Positions 17,090-25,416 of a stretch of 46,885 nucleotides of DNA are shown here, piece by piece. The DNA is from Leptospira biflexa. GTDB taxonomy: Bacteria; Spirochaetota; UBA4802; UB4802. The DNA lies in the NCBI GenBank assembly GCA_020721905.1, contig DYLU01000017.1:1-46885 (forward strand), read 5' to 3'. A model generated the notes under the pieces. The model had not been told where the DNA came from and searched no databases. It saw only the letters and a list, made by a program, of their open reading frames with translations. The first letter of the stretch is position 1. Each line of letters opens with the position of its first letter. The position numbers and the translations under genes were made by a program.

Positions 17090-18103
17090 TCATATCATTT
17101 TCATCTTTGGATCTAACATAATGAGCACCATTCCAATAATACTTATAGCAGAAACTGCAAACAGAAACACTTTAGCCACCTGAGAAATCTTCATCCGTGC
17201 CATAATTACCCTGATTACAGTTACTCCAATACTATATATGATGAAAACTTTACCTAAAAAAAAGATTATTTCAACCAATGGAATAATACTAATGCTACCA
17301 ATGGAAAAAGACAGCCCAAACAAATCCGTACATGTATAGGGAAAAAATAATATAACTATCAAAGCCGATAATGACAGTGCTTTAAATGCATCAGTTAAAA
17401 GCAAAAATGCCAGAAACTTCCCCGAATACTCAACCATCACACCTTCTGCTATTTCAGTCTCAGCCTCAGCCTGATCAAATGGCACCTTAGACATTTCTGC
17501 AGGCAGCACAAGTATCATTGTAAGAAACAGCAGAATCCCCCCAAGAACTCCAAATGCCCCGGCATGGTGCCATAATGTATATTCAAAAAGAGATTGTAAA
17601 GCAAACGGATTATACATACTGTCAGCTACATGCCATGCAATGCTCAAAACAACCACAGCGATAGGCAATTCGGTGCTCATTACAATAACCATTTCACGCT
17701 GTGCACCTATAGCAGCATACGGTGATCCTGAAGCAAAAGCCCCACTGATAATTGCAATAGATGGTATAAGAATAAGATACATTACAACTATCAGGTCACC
17801 CTGTACAGGACTTTGTAATCCAATTATATAACATATATAGGAAAGGGAAATATAAAGTAATAACACAATCCCTGAAGTAAGTGCAATCAGCGGTGCCCCG
17901 GTAAACAACCACCGTACAGATGTTGCCGGGATAATTGTCTGCTTCTGCATTAATTTTAAAATATCATATATCGGCTGTGCGATAGGTGGCCCAATCCTTG
18001 ACTGCATATAAGCTGCAAGTTTTCTATCAATCCCTTTCAGAAATAGCCCTGTAATTACACCACTAACCACGATAGCTATGGCCACACCTATCACTTCACC
18101 CAT
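17090..18103 (-). CDS. mbhM: Mbh-type hydrogenase membrane subunit, NuoH-like (MbhM)
   Basis: This 337-residue protein has about eight hydrophobic helices. It shows the NuoH/HycD signatures 'DRKLAAYMQSRIGPP' near the N-terminus, 'QTIIPA', a proline-rich 'GSPYAAIGAQREM' and 'VPFDQAEAETEIAEG', whose acidic residues lie at the junction between the hydrogenase and the proton path. In group 4 hydrogenases this subunit anchors the soluble arm. It begins 13 bases inside the large-subunit gene, so translation is coupled. It is shorter and simpler than complex I NuoH, as expected for Mbh. Confidence 0.92.
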   Translation of the reverse strand: MGEVIGVAIAIVVSGVITGLFLKGIDRKLAAYMQSRIGPPIAQPIYDILKLMQKQTIIPATSVRWLFTGAPLIALTSGIVLLLYISLSYICYIIGLQSPVQGDLIVVMYLILIPSIAIISGAFASGSPYAAIGAQREMVIVMSTELPIAVVVLSIAWHVADSMYNPFALQSLFEYTLWHHAGAFGVLGGILLFLTMILVLPAEMSKVPFDQAEAETEIAEGVMVEYSGKFLAFLLLTDAFKALSLSALIVILFFPYTCTDLFGLSFSIGSISIIPLVEIIFFLGKVFIIYSIGVTVIRVIMARMKISQVAKVFLFAVSAISIIGMVLIMLDPKMKMI

Positions 18104-19329
18104 CGTTTGCGTACCCCTTTATATTTCTGTATACTTTTTGCATGCAATTCTTCCCACGATATGGTAGTGCGGCTCCCATCCGTTTGCACATATGTCATCC
18201 TATCAGCACATGCCACACATGGGTCAATTGAAGCAATGACTATTGGGATATCAGCTATTTCAATATTGGTAAGCATTGGCGCCCATGTAAACCCATTTGA
18301 ATATGTTGGCGCCTTGACTTTTATCTGAACCGGATGTTCCTGCTTATCCAGTATAACATAGTGGCATACCTCGCCACGGGGGGCTTCATACCTTCCTACT
18401 CCTTCCCCTTCTAACTTCTTCAATGTATTGATCATCTTAACAGCACTGCTGTCGGTGTTAATATCTCCTTCAGGAAGGTTTTCAATACAAAACTGGATTA
18501 TCTTTATTGATTGCTGTATCTCCAGCACACGCACAGCCATCCTGTCATACACATCGCCGATTGGTTCTTTCCCTATATCCCGTGGAGATATGGGCTTCAA
18601 CCACGGTATTTCATAGTAGGCATTTACAGGATAATCAACCCGCACATCCTTCATCAATCCCGAACCTCTGGCCGTTGGACCTACTGCGCATAATAGGTCA
18701 GCCTGTTCTGTAGTAAGGACTCCTACTCCTTCAGTCCTGGCTCTGAGTGTTAAATCATCAAGTAATATTTCCGAAGTTCTGTTATACAGCTCTTCATAGT
18801 ATTCAAGCACCTGATGAATAGTTTGTGCATTGTCTGCTGTTATATCTCGTCGCACACCACCTATTGTAAGCATGGCATAATTAATACGGTTACCGGTAAG
18901 CTCTTCTAAACAATCAAGGACTTTCTCCCTGATATTCCACGTATACATAAAAAGTGTATCAAATCCTATTTCATGAGCTGCAACACCGGCCCACAATAAA
19001 TGTGAATGCAGGCGTTCCAGTTCACCAACAATAGTCCGTATATACCGCGCACGCGATGACACTTCTATCCCTGCAACATCTTCAATGGCAAGACAATATG
19101 CCAGGGGATGTGAAAACGAGCATATTCCGCATACCCTTTCAAGAAGATAGATTATCTGTGTGAAATTTCTTTCCTGGGCAATCCTTTCTATTGCCCTATG
19201 CGTATACCCAAAATCAATATCAGCCCCTAAAACCTTTTCCCCTTCAATCCTGAACATGAACTTAATGGGCTCTTTGAAAGCCGGATGAACAGGACCAATA
19301 TTTAACGGATATGTTATATCTGATGTCAT
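18091..19329 (-). CDS. mbhL: group 4 [NiFe] hydrogenase large subunit (MbhL-type)
   Basis: This 412-residue catalytic subunit keeps both Ni-binding pairs: C67GIC70 in 'RVCGICSFSHP' and C371VAC374 in 'DPCVACADR'. NuoD of complex I and the sulfur-reducing Mbs/Mbx enzymes have lost some of these, so this one should make and oxidise H2. Other family marks are 'LNIGPVHPAFKEP', 'ELERLHSHLLW' and 'RIEAPRGE'-like 'RYEAPRGEVCHY'. A 35-residue tail follows the last cysteine motif; in maturing hydrogenases such tails may be cut off by a protease after nickel insertion. No protease gene is in the window, but the nickel chaperone HypA is encoded at 40.9-41.2 kb. Confidence 0.95.
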   Translation of the reverse strand: MTSDITYPLNIGPVHPAFKEPIKFMFRIEGEKVLGADIDFGYTHRAIERIAQERNFTQIIYLLERVCGICSFSHPLAYCLAIEDVAGIEVSSRARYIRTIVGELERLHSHLLWAGVAAHEIGFDTLFMYTWNIREKVLDCLEELTGNRINYAMLTIGGVRRDITADNAQTIHQVLEYYEELYNRTSEILLDDLTLRARTEGVGVLTTEQADLLCAVGPTARGSGLMKDVRVDYPVNAYYEIPWLKPISPRDIGKEPIGDVYDRMAVRVLEIQQSIKIIQFCIENLPEGDINTDSSAVKMINTLKKLEGEGVGRYEAPRGEVCHYVILDKQEHPVQIKVKAPTYSNGFTWAPMLTNIEIADIPIVIASIDPCVACADRMTYVQTDGSRTTISWEELHAKSIQKYKGVRKRWVK

Positions 19330-19341
19330 TTAATTAATTCC

Positions 19342-19821
19342 TTATTTTTTTTGGATCCTCAATGGATAAACACCATCAGGAAGATAGTTCCCCGTAAAAA
19401 GCCGTCTTGGGTCAGGAATATCTTCAATTTCCACACCTACCATTTCCATGGTTTCTCGCTCCATAAAAAGAGCTCCCGGAACAATATCAGTAATTGTTCT
19501 TATTTTTAAATCATCTTTGGGTATATCCACCGAGATAATGACCATAATTTCTGAGAATCTGGTATCTTCTTCTTTCAACGCAAACGGATATATAAGCTCA
19601 ATACGGTCTTCATACTCTTTATAGGGCATTGGGGTTGATATATGCAGCCTTCCCATGGTTTTCAGAATTGCTATTGCCGAATGAAAAGATTCCCTGTCAA
19701 TACTGATCCAGAGTGTTATGCGGTTAATTCCGTTGCCATAATTGGTAATTTTCTCACGGGATGCCTGTACGTGGCTTCCTAACTTATTCTGTAATACCAT
19801 TACTAAGTGTTCAGTTTTCAT
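19342..19821 (-). CDS. mbhK: NuoC-like 30-kDa hydrogenase subunit (MbhK)
   Basis: This 159-residue soluble subunit has the 30-kDa/NuoC fold: 'INRITLWISIDRESFHSAI', 'YEDRIELIYPFALKEEDTRFSEI', and the conserved end 'MEMVGVEIEDIPDPRRLF', matching 'F.GV.F.gHPdLRR' in NuoC. It packs against the large and small subunits. It lies between them (24 and 12 bases), exactly as MbhJ-K-L. Confidence 0.9.
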   Translation of the reverse strand: MKTEHLVMVLQNKLGSHVQASREKITNYGNGINRITLWISIDRESFHSAIAILKTMGRLHISTPMPYKEYEDRIELIYPFALKEEDTRFSEIMVIISVDIPKDDLKIRTITDIVPGALFMERETMEMVGVEIEDIPDPRRLFTGNYLPDGVYPLRIQKK

Positions 19822-19845
19822 TGCATATATACCATAACATCATTT

Positions 19846-20271
19846 TTATAATTTTTCCAGTTTTTCCCACGCTTTTGCTATGCCATAAATGATAGCTTCA
19901 GGCCTTGGAGGGCACCCTGGTATATACACATCAACAGGTATTATCTCATCAACCGGGCCTGCCATTGCATAGGATTCCTGGAACACTCCTTTGGTAGAGC
20001 CACAGCCTCCAATAACAATAACCAGCTTGGGTTCGGGAACCTGCTCATACACCTGAAGGATATTGTCTTTAATTTTTTCGGTTACGGTTCCTGTAACAAG
20101 CAGCACATCAGCATGCCGGGGGCTGCCAACCAGCTTTATACCAAACCTCTCCGCGTCATAACGCGGCATGAGTGTAGCCAGTATTTCAATATCGCATGCA
20201 TTGCATGACCCCGTATTAATATGGTAAGCCCACAATGAACGCTTCAAATGTCTGTAATTTACTTTTTTCAC
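19846..20271 (-). CDS. mbhJ: [NiFe] hydrogenase small subunit, NuoB-like (MbhJ)
   Basis: This subunit holds the proximal [4Fe-4S] cluster that feeds the Ni-Fe site. The cysteines are C23 and C26 in 'TGSCNACDIE', C90 in 'GGCGSTKG' and C120 in 'IPGCPPRPE'. I placed the start at GTG 20271, which shares a base with the stop of the upstream gene (TAGTG) and gives the natural N-terminus. A start further upstream at 20325 would lie within that gene and adds no homologous residues. The length of 141 residues is typical for Mbh/Ech. Confidence 0.93.
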   Translation of the reverse strand: MKKVNYRHLKRSLWAYHINTGSCNACDIEILATLMPRYDAERFGIKLVGSPRHADVLLVTGTVTEKIKDNILQVYEQVPEPKLVIVIGGCGSTKGVFQESYAMAGPVDEIIPVDVYIPGCPPRPEAIIYGIAKAWEKLEKL

Positions 20272-20606
20272 TATAGTACCCCGGTCAGTATAAGAAGCAT
20301 ACCTGCAACAATGATAATAAACCATTGGAAAAAATCTTCAACATCACTTATGAATAATCTTTTTATGATTAAAAAATAGGCATCTATCGTATGCTTAAAT
20401 CCCCAATATAAACTGCTTGCGGTGATCAGTTGCAGCAGGGAATTGCTTGTCCCCGAATAGAAAGGAAGGCTTTGCTGACCGAGTGTATTATAATCATTTC
20501 TGAAAAACAGCTTGCCAATAATAATCACAACAAAAACTATCCCAATAAAAATTCCTAACCAGAACAACGGCGTCCAATGAAGATATTCAACCTGGAAGTT
20601 ATTCAT
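20271..20606 (-). CDS. mbhI: small membrane subunit, MbhI-like
   Basis: This 111-residue protein has two hydrophobic helices ('LFWLGIFIGIVFVVIIIGKLF' trimmed at the ends, and 'FFQWFIIIVAGMLLILTGV') joined by a polar loop. The position between the MrpD-like antiporter and the small hydrogenase subunit matches MbhI, which links the antiporter and hydrogenase modules. ATG at 20606 has an AGGGA ribosome site. The call rests mainly on gene order and topology. Confidence 0.7.
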   Translation of the reverse strand: MNNFQVEYLHWTPLFWLGIFIGIVFVVIIIGKLFFRNDYNTLGQQSLPFYSGTSNSLLQLITASSLYWGFKHTIDAYFLIIKRLFISDVEDFFQWFIIIVAGMLLILTGVL

Positions 20607-20616
20607 CACTGTATCC

Positions 20617-22143
20617 CTAAAAATTAACCAATGCATTTACTGCTGGTTCAATCAATCCCTTCAATATCCCCTGGGGATATATACCTATAACTACTATAAA
20701 TACAGCTAAAACAAGCATACTGCACTTGATCAGCACCGGCTGTTCCATTGGTCTTTTGTTTGAAGGCAAACCTAAGAATGCACTATAAAATACTTTCATA
20801 AATGAAGCCAGTGTTAAAATTGAAACAAAGATTGCAATGAGCGTCAATATCGGATTATACTGGAAAACAGATTCATAGATAATGATTTTTGACACAAAAC
20901 CGTTAAATGGTGGAATCCCTGATATAGCCAGGGCTGCTACCATAAATACCACCGTTGTAAATACATCATAATGCGCTAACCCATGCATTGCATCCAGATT
21001 ACGTGTTTTGAAATGCCGTACCAAAACACCCGATGTTAAAAACAGCAATCCCTTATACAATGCATTGTTAACAACATGGAGCAATCCACCAATCATTGCC
21101 ACTTTTCCAAAAAGAGCAAAGGAAGCATCACCTGATTTAACTACTGCTAACCCAACACCCATACCCAGAAGCATATACCCCACCTGAGATACCGCATGGA
21201 AAGCCATCAGGCGTTTCACATCCTTCTGTACCAGAGCCTGAGTCACACCTATAAACATTGACAATATGCCAAAAACAATAAACAAAATACCCAGTGGATA
21301 GCTTACATGTGCATGACTCAACCCAAACGAAAATGATATCCGGAATAAACCATACAGGCAAATTAAGCTTCCTAATTTTACCATTGCACTGATTGGCGCT
21401 GGCGCTTCTGAATAGGTATCCGGTATCCACATGTGCAATGGGACAACACCTGATTTCATTGCCAGCGGTATTATAAGCATGACAATGGCAATTTTATCCA
21501 GCAATGTTCCCCGTACAGCTTCTTTGAGATAGTCAATGTTGAATGATCCGTACTGTGCATACAGGAAGGCAATCCCTAACAAGAAGAAACTGGTTGCCAC
21601 AGCACTAACAAACATATATTTATACCCGGCATAGGGCGGATGTTTTCGTTCTGTCCTGAATGCCACCAGGGCTGCTGAAGAAATTGAAAGGATTTCCAGA
21701 AACACAAAAAATGTAAACAGGTCATTTGCAACAAGCAGGCCCATCATTCCTGCTGCCATAGATATGAACAACACGGTAAAATAATTTTTTCTTTCATTTT
21801 CTTCAATATACTGAGTGGAAAATAGATAAAAAATAAACACAAGAGTTGTCGTCATTATAATGAAAAAAAGTGAAAATGAATCTATTTTTAATCCTATCCG
21901 TATTGGGAATGTCAATCCATGTTCAGTTACTATTTCCGGACTGGAGGACCCTACCATATAATTCAAAATTTTGCCACTAACCAGAACATCACCGGCAATA
22001 TAATATGAAGCAGCAAGTATCATTGCCAGAGCTATCGCCCCAATAACAGTACGGGCAGTACGGTTAACCATGCCAATCATTGGTATCATGAAAGCAGCAA
22101 GAAGCGGAATAGCTACCAATAATATTGGGACATGTTTAATCAT
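20617..22143 (-). CDS. mbhH: proton-translocating antiporter-like subunit, MrpD/NuoN type (MbhH)
   Basis: This 508-residue polytopic protein has about 14 helices. It shows the Proton_antipo_M core: 'LFTFFVFLEILSISSAALVA' (with the key glutamate, split here), 'PLHMWIPDTYSEAPAPISA', 'FHAVSQVGYMLLGMG', 'VNNALYKGLLFL' and 'GIPPFNGFVSK'. In Mbh this subunit carries the ion-pumping path. The start at 22143 overlaps the preceding stop by eight bases; an upstream start would run through the previous gene. Only one large antiporter subunit is present, as in Mbh rather than Mbs/Mbx. Confidence 0.92.
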   Translation of the reverse strand: MIKHVPILLVAIPLLAAFMIPMIGMVNRTARTVIGAIALAMILAASYYIAGDVLVSGKILNYMVGSSSPEIVTEHGLTFPIRIGLKIDSFSLFFIIMTTTLVFIFYLFSTQYIEENERKNYFTVLFISMAAGMMGLLVANDLFTFFVFLEILSISSAALVAFRTERKHPPYAGYKYMFVSAVATSFFLLGIAFLYAQYGSFNIDYLKEAVRGTLLDKIAIVMLIIPLAMKSGVVPLHMWIPDTYSEAPAPISAMVKLGSLICLYGLFRISFSFGLSHAHVSYPLGILFIVFGILSMFIGVTQALVQKDVKRLMAFHAVSQVGYMLLGMGVGLAVVKSGDASFALFGKVAMIGGLLHVVNNALYKGLLFLTSGVLVRHFKTRNLDAMHGLAHYDVFTTVVFMVAALAISGIPPFNGFVSKIIIYESVFQYNPILTLIAIFVSILTLASFMKVFYSAFLGLPSNKRPMEQPVLIKCSMLVLAVFIVVIGIYPQGILKGLIEPAVNALVNF

Positions 22144-22495
22144 ACTCTTCCACTCCACGCAATTTACGGGTATCCATAGTATTGTTATTTCTGTATGTAA
22201 GGACAGAAACTCCCAACATGAGCGCAGTGGTAGCAAATCCAATAACTATGTTGGTTAATATAAGCGCCTGAGGTGTGGGCAAAACCATGGTTATAACAGA
22301 ATCAAATGGCGCCAGTGTGAATATTGGAGCCATGGCATTTTCACGGTATCCTAATGAAATAAAAAACAGGTTTATACCTGAATCCAGGATGTTAAATGCC
22401 AGTACAATTTTAATAAGGTTGCGTTTAAATAGCAGTGCTATTATCCCTATGGTCAATAAAAGAATAAATGTTACATAAAGAACGATTGCTGACAT
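22136..22495 (-). CDS. mbhG: NuoK/MrpC-like subunit (MbhG)
   Basis: This 119-residue protein has three helices with the NuoK/MnhC fold: 'LLLTIGIIALLFKRNLIKI', 'FNILDSGINLFFI' and 'QALILTNIVIGFATTALML', ending in a polar tail. The 'PTPQALILT.IVI' stretch is the hallmark shared by MrpC and NuoK. It lies between the MrpB-like and MrpD-like genes, as in all Mrp and Mbh operons. Confidence 0.9.
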   Translation of the reverse strand: MSAIVLYVTFILLLTIGIIALLFKRNLIKIVLAFNILDSGINLFFISLGYRENAMAPIFTLAPFDSVITMVLPTPQALILTNIVIGFATTALMLGVSVLTYRNNNTMDTRKLRGVEEYD

Positions 22496-22500
22496 AATAA

Positions 22501-23334
22501 TTACCGTAATGAATTAGTATCTTTTACCCCTGATACATGAAATAATGTGACAACGATAAGGCTTAACCCAAAAAATACTTCAATGCCCACAGCCAGTGAT
22601 AACAACGGTAATATCCCCGCTGATATTAAATAGCCCTGATTTGGCCCAAAAGCAATTATCCTGCCAAATCCGGAACTGGTGTGAGCAAGAAAATTATATA
22701 AAAACGATATCGTGATTCCTGCAAATCCCAATCCAATAAATATGGTTAATCCTAATGATTCAAAGAACGAGAAAATTTTACGGGTCCGTTGCATATGGCG
22801 GGTGATTAAAAAGCTGATAAGTAAAAGTGCTGTTGCCGAAGCCATAACTGAGCCACCCTGGAAACCTCCTCCCGGTGAAATATGGCCATGAACCACCAGA
22901 TAAACCCCAAAGCTTAATATCATGATATACATGATAAAAGATCCAAATGAAATGACCCTTGACTCAATTTTTGGAAATTGACCTGCAGGAGGAACACCCG
23001 CTGAAACTATACTTTTGCTTTTCAAAAATGTAAAGAAAAGCATTGAAATACTGCTTACTACAATAAATAATACGGTAGCTTCCCCTAAAGTGTCAAATCC
23101 ACGGTAATCAAATACCACACTTGCTACAATGTTGTTTGATTTTGTTTCAATCTGACCATTGCGCAAAAAGTAATCATCCATGGTGCTAACACCGTTGATA
23201 TCAATACCCTGTTCTGGCCTTCCCTGTAACACTTCCAAATTGCCTAAAGCTTCTCCAACTGGATGCAGATGTAATATTCCGACAAAAAGAAATCCAAATA
23301 TTATAACAATTGCTACAATGCTGAATAATCTCAT
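22501..23334 (-). CDS. fused MbhE-MbhF (MrpA C-terminus plus MrpB) subunit
   Basis: This 277-residue protein has two parts. Residues 1-110 have a helix, a 50-residue periplasmic-type loop with 'DYFLRNGQIETKSNNIVASVV' (trimmed) and 'DYRGFDTLGEATVLF', as in the C-terminal end of MrpA or MbhE. Residues 125-277 are MnhB/MrpB-like: 'GVYLVVHGHISPGGGFQGG', 'ASATALLLI' and several helices. In Thermococcales MbhE and MbhF are separate genes. Here they form one chain with no stop or restart between. The gene overlaps the preceding one by four bases. Confidence 0.85.
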   Translation of the reverse strand: MRLFSIVAIVIIFGFLFVGILHLHPVGEALGNLEVLQGRPEQGIDINGVSTMDDYFLRNGQIETKSNNIVASVVFDYRGFDTLGEATVLFIVVSSISMLFFTFLKSKSIVSAGVPPAGQFPKIESRVISFGSFIMYIMILSFGVYLVVHGHISPGGGFQGGSVMASATALLLISFLITRHMQRTRKIFSFFESLGLTIFIGLGFAGITISFLYNFLAHTSSGFGRIIAFGPNQGYLISAGILPLLSLAVGIEVFFGLSLIVVTLFHVSGVKDTNSLR

Positions 23335-23573
23335 TCTTCCCTTCTCCGTGTCATTCTGATGGCAATAACAAAAATACAGGTCGTGAGTGCTGCTCCAATA
23401 CCAGCTTCTGCAATAGCAACATCGGGTGCATCTAAAAGAAAATACAGTACTGTCAGAACCAATGAAAAAACCGAATAGCTTACTATTGCTGCCAGAAGAT
23501 CTCTAAAATAGATAGAAAGCAGTGCTGTGATTACCAGAGCAATTGAAATAACCAGAAAAAAGTAATACATCAT
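23331..23573 (-). CDS. mbhD: MbhD-like subunit (DUF4040)
   Basis: This 80-residue protein has three short helices; 'YFRDLLAAIVSYSVFSLVL' and 'LDAPDVAIAEAGIGAAL' match the MbhD/MrpA DUF4040 domain. In Mrp-type complexes this piece follows the large antiporter domain; here, as in Mbh, it is a separate chain. ATGA overlaps couple it to the genes on both sides. Confidence 0.88.
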   Translation of the reverse strand: MMYYFFLVISIALVITALLSIYFRDLLAAIVSYSVFSLVLTVLYFLLDAPDVAIAEAGIGAALTTCIFVIAIRMTRRREE

Positions 23574-23977
23574 AGTGCACCATCCTCATCAGGAATTCCT
23601 TCGCTTACCTTTTCAAGCTCCAGCTCGTCTGCGGTTTTAATCTGGGATTTATAATCAAATTCATTTATAATAACACCAAAAGGTTTAATGCCTGATAGCA
23701 ATGATGCTCGTGCAATTGCGTGAGCGCTGATTGGATTGGTAAAGATAATAACCAGCAATGCAACAATACTGTGGATGGTAATTGTGAGACTTGCCTGGTC
23801 AAAGTAGACTATATTTTTAATAACTATCGCCAAAACAACAAAGATACTGCCAAACGTGGTTGTTTTCGTTGCTGCATGCAAACGGGTATATATATCAGGA
23901 AACCGCATGAGCCCGATAATACTCATACCGTTGACAGCCAAACCAATAACAAGGCAAGCTACAATAAAAGTATCCAC
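23570..23977 (-). CDS. mbhC: MrpG/MnhG-like subunit (MbhC)
   Basis: This 135-residue protein has three helices and the MnhG stretches 'GLMRFPDIYTRLHAATKTTTFG' (trimmed), 'SIVALLVIIFTNPISAHAIARA' and a polar tail. This small subunit is needed for Mrp Na+/H+ exchange. The protein starts directly after the MrpF-like stop. Confidence 0.9.
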   Translation of the reverse strand: MDTFIVACLVIGLAVNGMSIIGLMRFPDIYTRLHAATKTTTFGSIFVVLAIVIKNIVYFDQASLTITIHSIVALLVIIFTNPISAHAIARASLLSGIKPFGVIINEFDYKSQIKTADELELEKVSEGIPDEDGAL

Positions 23978-24247
23978 TTACTTCCTCTCATCTATGAGAT
24001 AGCGGGCAATATATAATGTCCCAATAAACGAGATAATTCCATACACAATACCAATATCTATGTATAAGGCTTTTTTCTGAGCTGCGCCCAGTACAATCAT
24101 GATGACAATTATTAATGTGTTAATGGTATCCAGGGCTACTATCCGTTCGGGTACATTATGGCTGAAAGCAATACGAATCACAATGATGCATACATACACT
24201 ATGCATAACAGCGCAGATATCAGGAATATGGAATTAAAGTCATACAT
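23978..24247 (-). CDS. mbhB: MrpF/MnhF-like subunit (MbhB)
   Basis: This 89-residue protein has three helices. 'RIVALDTINTLIIVIMIVL' and 'DIGIVYGIISFIGTLYIARY' fit MrpF (consensus D.A.T and D.AlvyallgFvgtva.arY). It is the second gene of the antiporter module, 12 bases after the MrpE-like gene. Confidence 0.88.
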   Translation of the reverse strand: MYDFNSIFLISALLCIVYVCIIVIRIAFSHNVPERIVALDTINTLIIVIMIVLGAAQKKALYIDIGIVYGIISFIGTLYIARYLIDERK

Positions 24248-24259
24248 GAGCGTACCCGC

Positions 24260-24805
24260 TTACCTGAAAAGCTTCTTTAAAAAATAGTGTAAAAAGCCTG
24301 CAACATCCTTTGGTACAGCTGAATATTCTTTGCTTTTATTCCAGTACAAGCAATGAATGAATAATTTTCTTTTTTCAGGATCAACACCTATCGTTAATGT
24401 GCCAGGGGATAGTGTAATCGAATTCACCAGTACATATACCCCCATCTCATCCTGAATTTCAGGGTCAACTTTTACAATAGCTGGCTTAATTTTTCCGGTG
24501 ATAATCCGGTACATCACCTCAACATTAGCTATGAGCAGTGCAATGAAAAAAGGCCCTACAAAATATACAATTAACCCAAGGTAAAAGAATGGATTCAACA
24601 ATTTGCCTGTAACCTTTATTGGTATAAGCCAGTATGTTACAGATGCCAGTACAATACTGATTATAGTGCCAAAAATAAACTCTTCATACGACCAGAAAAG
24701 AATGTCATTGCCTGAACCTATAGTCAATATAAGGTAGGGATATGCCGCAACCATGGTATAAAATAAAATTGCATAAAGCTTATTTTTTTTATCTTCAGAT
24801 ACCAT
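24260..24805 (-). CDS. mbhA: MrpE/MnhE-like subunit (MbhA), first gene of the hydrogenase operon
   Basis: This 181-residue protein has membrane helices in the first half and the MnhE stretch 'VYVLVNSITLSPGTLTIGVD', 'LFIHCLYW' in the soluble second half. This is the MrpE signature 'laNsITLTPGTltv'. The N-terminus carries extra hydrophobic segments. It opens the 14-gene block that ends with the MoaD-like gene; nearly all junctions overlap or are under 25 bases, so a single transcript is likely. The 83-base gap upstream toward the Cys-cluster gene must hold the promoter, but no clean -35/-10 pair is visible. Confidence 0.88.
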   Translation of the reverse strand: MVSEDKKNKLYAILFYTMVAAYPYLILTIGSGNDILFWSYEEFIFGTIISIVLASVTYWLIPIKVTGKLLNPFFYLGLIVYFVGPFFIALLIANVEVMYRIITGKIKPAIVKVDPEIQDEMGVYVLVNSITLSPGTLTIGVDPEKRKLFIHCLYWNKSKEYSAVPKDVAGFLHYFLKKLFR

Positions 24806-24888
24806 TATAAAACTCTGCCAAACTGCTGTACCAAACCCTATCTTACATTTGTTAATAATACAAGCATTTTTCTACAATTATTTTACCA

Positions 24889-25239
24889 TTATTCATTATA
24901 CCCGCATCCATCATAAGGGCTTACTTTGTCTTCAGGAGCAAGTTGTACTCCTTCATAATACGGGAAATCTCTGCACATCCGTGGCCGTATTTCGTAAATG
25001 CTACATACACCAAGGCCATTGCTATCCCGGGTAAAATGTTTGCAGGAATAATGGTAGGGTAAATCCTCAGACTTGTTTTCATAGATAAACGTCAGCATAG
25101 GGTAAATAAGATATATCTCTGAAAATTTAGGATCAACTGAAGGCATTCTCAGCCAGTATTCATACGCTTTTTTTAGCATTTCAGGCGACTCAGCAAGCCT
25201 TATATCATTACAGCATGTCCCACAGCGTTTACATTTCAT
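24889..25239 (-). CDS. YkgJ-family cysteine-cluster protein
   Basis: This 116-residue protein has 'CKRCGTCC' near the N-terminus, then 'YSCKHF', 'GVCSIYEIRPRMCRDFPY' and a C-terminal 'YDGCGY'. This is the CxxCxxCC-type metal-binding pattern of the YkgJ/UPF0153 family, which probably binds zinc or an iron-sulfur cluster; its function is unknown. I use ATG 25239, with GGA seven bases upstream; a TTG at 25251 adds four residues. It is upstream of and in the same direction as the hydrogenase operon, 83 bases away, and could be linked to metal-centre handling, but this is only an inference. Confidence 0.8.
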   Translation of the reverse strand: MKCKRCGTCCNDIRLAESPEMLKKAYEYWLRMPSVDPKFSEIYLIYPMLTFIYENKSEDLPYHYSCKHFTRDSNGLGVCSIYEIRPRMCRDFPYYEGVQLAPEDKVSPYDGCGYNE

Positions 25240-25416
25240 ATGTTGTTCCAAATCCCGTTACCACTCGTGCTGAGTATAAAAAAAACTTGCATAAATCAGG
25301 CATATTATACGATATAATACAAAGATAGCATATTTTATTTTTTATTGCAAATTATTGTAAATTTTTAACCATTGCTCTAAATCACCCAATAAAAAGTGCT
25401 GTTTATTAAAGGAATC

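Noticed and set aside
16371-24805. Respiratory complex I (nuo) operon
   Set aside because: The NuoD-like subunit has both Ni-binding CxxC pairs, NuoE/F/G are absent, and Mrp-type subunits are present, which fits Mbh hydrogenase instead.
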